This document shows, one piece after another, positions 61,861 through 64,000 of a DNA stretch of 64,000 bases. The stretch is taken from the NCBI RefSeq assembly GCF_901933205.1, contig NC_044573.1, forward strand, positions 61,929,993-61,993,992. Direction: 5' to 3'. The notes beneath the pieces were generated by a model, which worked only from the letters and a program-made list of their open reading frames with translations, was not told where the DNA came from and made no database searches. The stretch comes from Camarhynchus parvulus. Its lineage: Eukaryota; Chordata; Aves; Passeriformes; Thraupidae. How positions within the stretch are numbered: the stretch's first letter is position 1; each line of letters opens with the position of its first letter. The position numbers were made by a program, and so were the translations under genes.

Positions 61861-64000
61861 AAGATGGCATTTGATCCATTTAAAGGCACATGAAAATTAG
61901 CCTCTCACCAGTCTATGTCTGGCAATGTAAATAATGCCTTTTTGCAAGCTGCTATTTTTTTGCATTTCCTTACTATATTTTTTGCATTTAATCTGGGAAA
62001 TATACAGCAGTAACCTTAGTTATGTAGTTGCCTGCTGAAGTAACATGATCCTCTTTGTGCAAATCCACGACTTGTAGCGTCTGAATATGCCAAAAACTGT
62101 ATATCACTTTTTTATTTTTAGTATAGACCAAGATAGCATTGGCTTCCTCCCTCTTACACTCTCCCTGCCCATCCATCTTACTTTAATCAAATAATTGACT
62201 CATGTGAGTTTTGGAGAGCTGATTCTTTGACAGAAACCGCGATTCAGAAAGCTTTGCTGTTACACTGCTGGGTCCAGTTGGCATTTTCTGATTACTGGTC
62301 ATGGCCTTACATGAACTGGATCCTTGGTCTTAATGTGCTCTGATATTGCACAGGTCATGTGCTGCAAAAACTGCCATTGCAACAAGCAGTGTAGACAGTG
62401 GTGACCAGAAAGAGGTAGGAACAGGTCCTGCTCTAGAAGTAGCTATTCCCATGTAGAATCACACCATAGACATGAGTGTTCATGGTGAATGTCCCCACAG
62501 ACCCCTGTGACATCTGCTCTGGAGATAGCACTGCCAACAGAGAATTTTTGATGGTAGAATTATGATCTTCAATTTTCTTTTGGTGTCTCTTTTTATATTT
62601 CCAGCAATTTTTTCCTTCCCAATTTGTGATTTTGTATATATTATGATGGATGTTATTGCCCTAGGTTTTTACTGTGAAAGCTGTCTTAAAAATGAGATTT
62701 TAACTTTCTGAAAAATCAGCTAATTCAAGATTTTATCTAATGCAAATAATCAGGACAAATTATATATTATAAGCCTTTATTTTTTTTCATCTTCTTTTGG
62801 AATTTTTTTTCATTATAGTTAGACTTAATCCTTCCTTCCCATCTGAGATGGGAGATAACAAGAATTTGTTCTGGATCTCATTTCCATAATGTTTCAATTA
62901 GTAATGTTTCAGTGTTAGATATCTGAAAGCTTTGGAAATATAAACAATAAATATAATTGCATAAGTGATGTAAAATCAGTAATTTGATTTTGTTTCCTAA
63001 CCTATGTAACTTCCTGGAAAAACAGAAAAAACAGGTCCACTCTCAGAAGGCCAAGCATTTTTCTTGTTAAATTCACCTGGAAACTTTAAAAATTTTCCTG
63101 GTTTGCATGGTGTTACTCAAATTAGCCTGAAATATTGCACAAACTTATGCTGATTGTTATATATTTTGGAAAATAAAAAATATAAACCCTGGTTCAGTGG
63201 CTCTGATATGTTGTTCTGTGAATTCAAAAGTGCAGGACAAGGGTTTACATATGCAAGCTTTAGAAACCTTCTGATTATAAAGATGCAATTAGGCTGGAAA
63301 AATTACTAATCCAGCATTGTATTTACTCCTAATGGGCTTTTAGCAATACTTAGCCAGCTTTTTTACACACTTTATTGATTTCACTCTGACATATGGAAAG
63401 CTGAATAGTTGCTGCAGTCATTCAAGGTAGGACTTTATCTACACCAAATAATTTATGTTCATCAAAGTGCTTATTTATGTATAATACAACTGCACAACTA
63501 GTACAGACAAAGCTATGATCTCCTATGACAAGTTTATAGTTCAGACAATTAGAAAAATGGCCAGCAAGAAACTGAGAGCGCAAAAAATTGTGAGATTCCC
63601 AATCCCCACACCCCACAGGAACTATGGCTTGCCTGTATCAGGAATGGTTAAGGCAGATGATCTGATGTGGGAAACAGACTACAGCCTGGAGGTGATACAG
63701 CTGCAGTTGCTCAGCTCTGCGCTGGGGCTCAAGAGTCCTTTGCCCCACAGCGTTTGGTGAGCAGGGCAAAGGACACGCCACATGAAGTGTGTCACTCAGC
63801 AGTTTGCCTGCACAGTTTTCTCTGAGGTGCTAAAATCCTGGTGAAGTCAACAGGAGTGGTCAATTTCCAGCAAGACCAGTGAGATAAATTTTGGTCACAG
63901 GTCACTGCTGCCTGACCCAGAGCTGTTTGCTCTTCCTGGTGCAGTCCTCAGATCCCATCTCCAGCCCTCAGTCCCTGTTCAGTTTCACACATCTACCTAA
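61861..64000. other. downstream flank, no gene recognised
   Basis: The sequence is AT-rich to about 63.4 kb and then more GC-rich. It contains two more AATAAA motifs (62946-62951 and 63172-63177) that could extend the triadin 3' UTR. An 81-codon frame at 63515-63760 has no recognised domain. An 11-bp inverted repeat, GTCCTTTGCCC and its complement, lies at 63735-63745 and 63764-63774. In mammals the gene after TRDN is NKAIN2, but nothing here identifies it. Confidence 0.5.

Noticed and set aside
63515..63760. 81-codon frame in the downstream flank
   Set aside because: No recognised domain, no promoter or splice evidence, and a length expected by chance.
1..64000. CRISPR arrays, operons, phage or defence systems, tRNA/rRNA genes
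   Set aside because: The window is vertebrate intronic sequence. No regularly spaced direct repeats, ribosome-binding sites, compact gene strings or tRNA-like cloverleaf segments were seen.

Overview
The window looks like chromosomal DNA from a bird, or at least a sauropsid. It is AT-rich and gene-poor, carries degenerate CR1 LINE 3' ends and several relics resembling avian endogenous-retrovirus LTRs, and has no Alu- or L1-like sequence. No prokaryotic-type operons, CRISPR arrays, tRNA or rRNA genes were seen. Most open reading frames of 60-200 codons are chance frames in introns or repeats.

One gene explains nearly the whole window: the 3' half of triadin (TRDN) on the + strand. It is recognised from the last coding exon (60537-60679), whose peptide VRYFQCVFLNGPNGFG matches the conserved triadin C-terminus, and from a ladder of very short exons upstream. 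These are 18-51 nt long, multiples of three, phase 1 at both ends, and encode Lys/Glu-rich peptides typical of triadin's luminal tail. The exons called are 4531-4581, 6696-6746, 7304-7354, 17843-17872, 30305-30331, 31422-31469, 34333-34356, 35760-35804, 36526-36543, 37975-38022, 38899-38919, 42826-42852 (or from 42835), 43901-43936, 44141-44185, 45135-45170 and 60537-60679. Together they encode roughly 230 residues. The N-terminal cytosolic, transmembrane and first luminal exons must lie before position 1. Triadin anchors calsequestrin to the ryanodine receptor in the junctional sarcoplasmic reticulum of striated muscle.

Layout: 1-4530 is intron. 4.5-7.4 kb holds three related 51-nt exons, with an LTR relic between the first two. 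7.4-17.8 kb is a long intron with one forward and two reverse CR1 fragments and an LTR relic. 17.8-30.3 kb is a long intron with one exon at its left edge. 30.3-45.2 kb is the dense mini-exon cluster, which includes an apparently duplicated exon set. 45.2-60.5 kb is the long last intron, with an LTR relic near 57.2-57.7 kb. 60.5-64 kb is the terminal exon, the 3' UTR and flanking DNA.

I found no previously undescribed multi-gene system. The most interesting signals are the internal exon duplication, a tandem-acceptor mini-exon at 34333, several possible alternative terminal exons that keep the triadin reading phase, and two perfect 17-bp inverted repeats in introns. All splice sites and repeat family assignments were made by eye from this sequence and general knowledge; no search was run.
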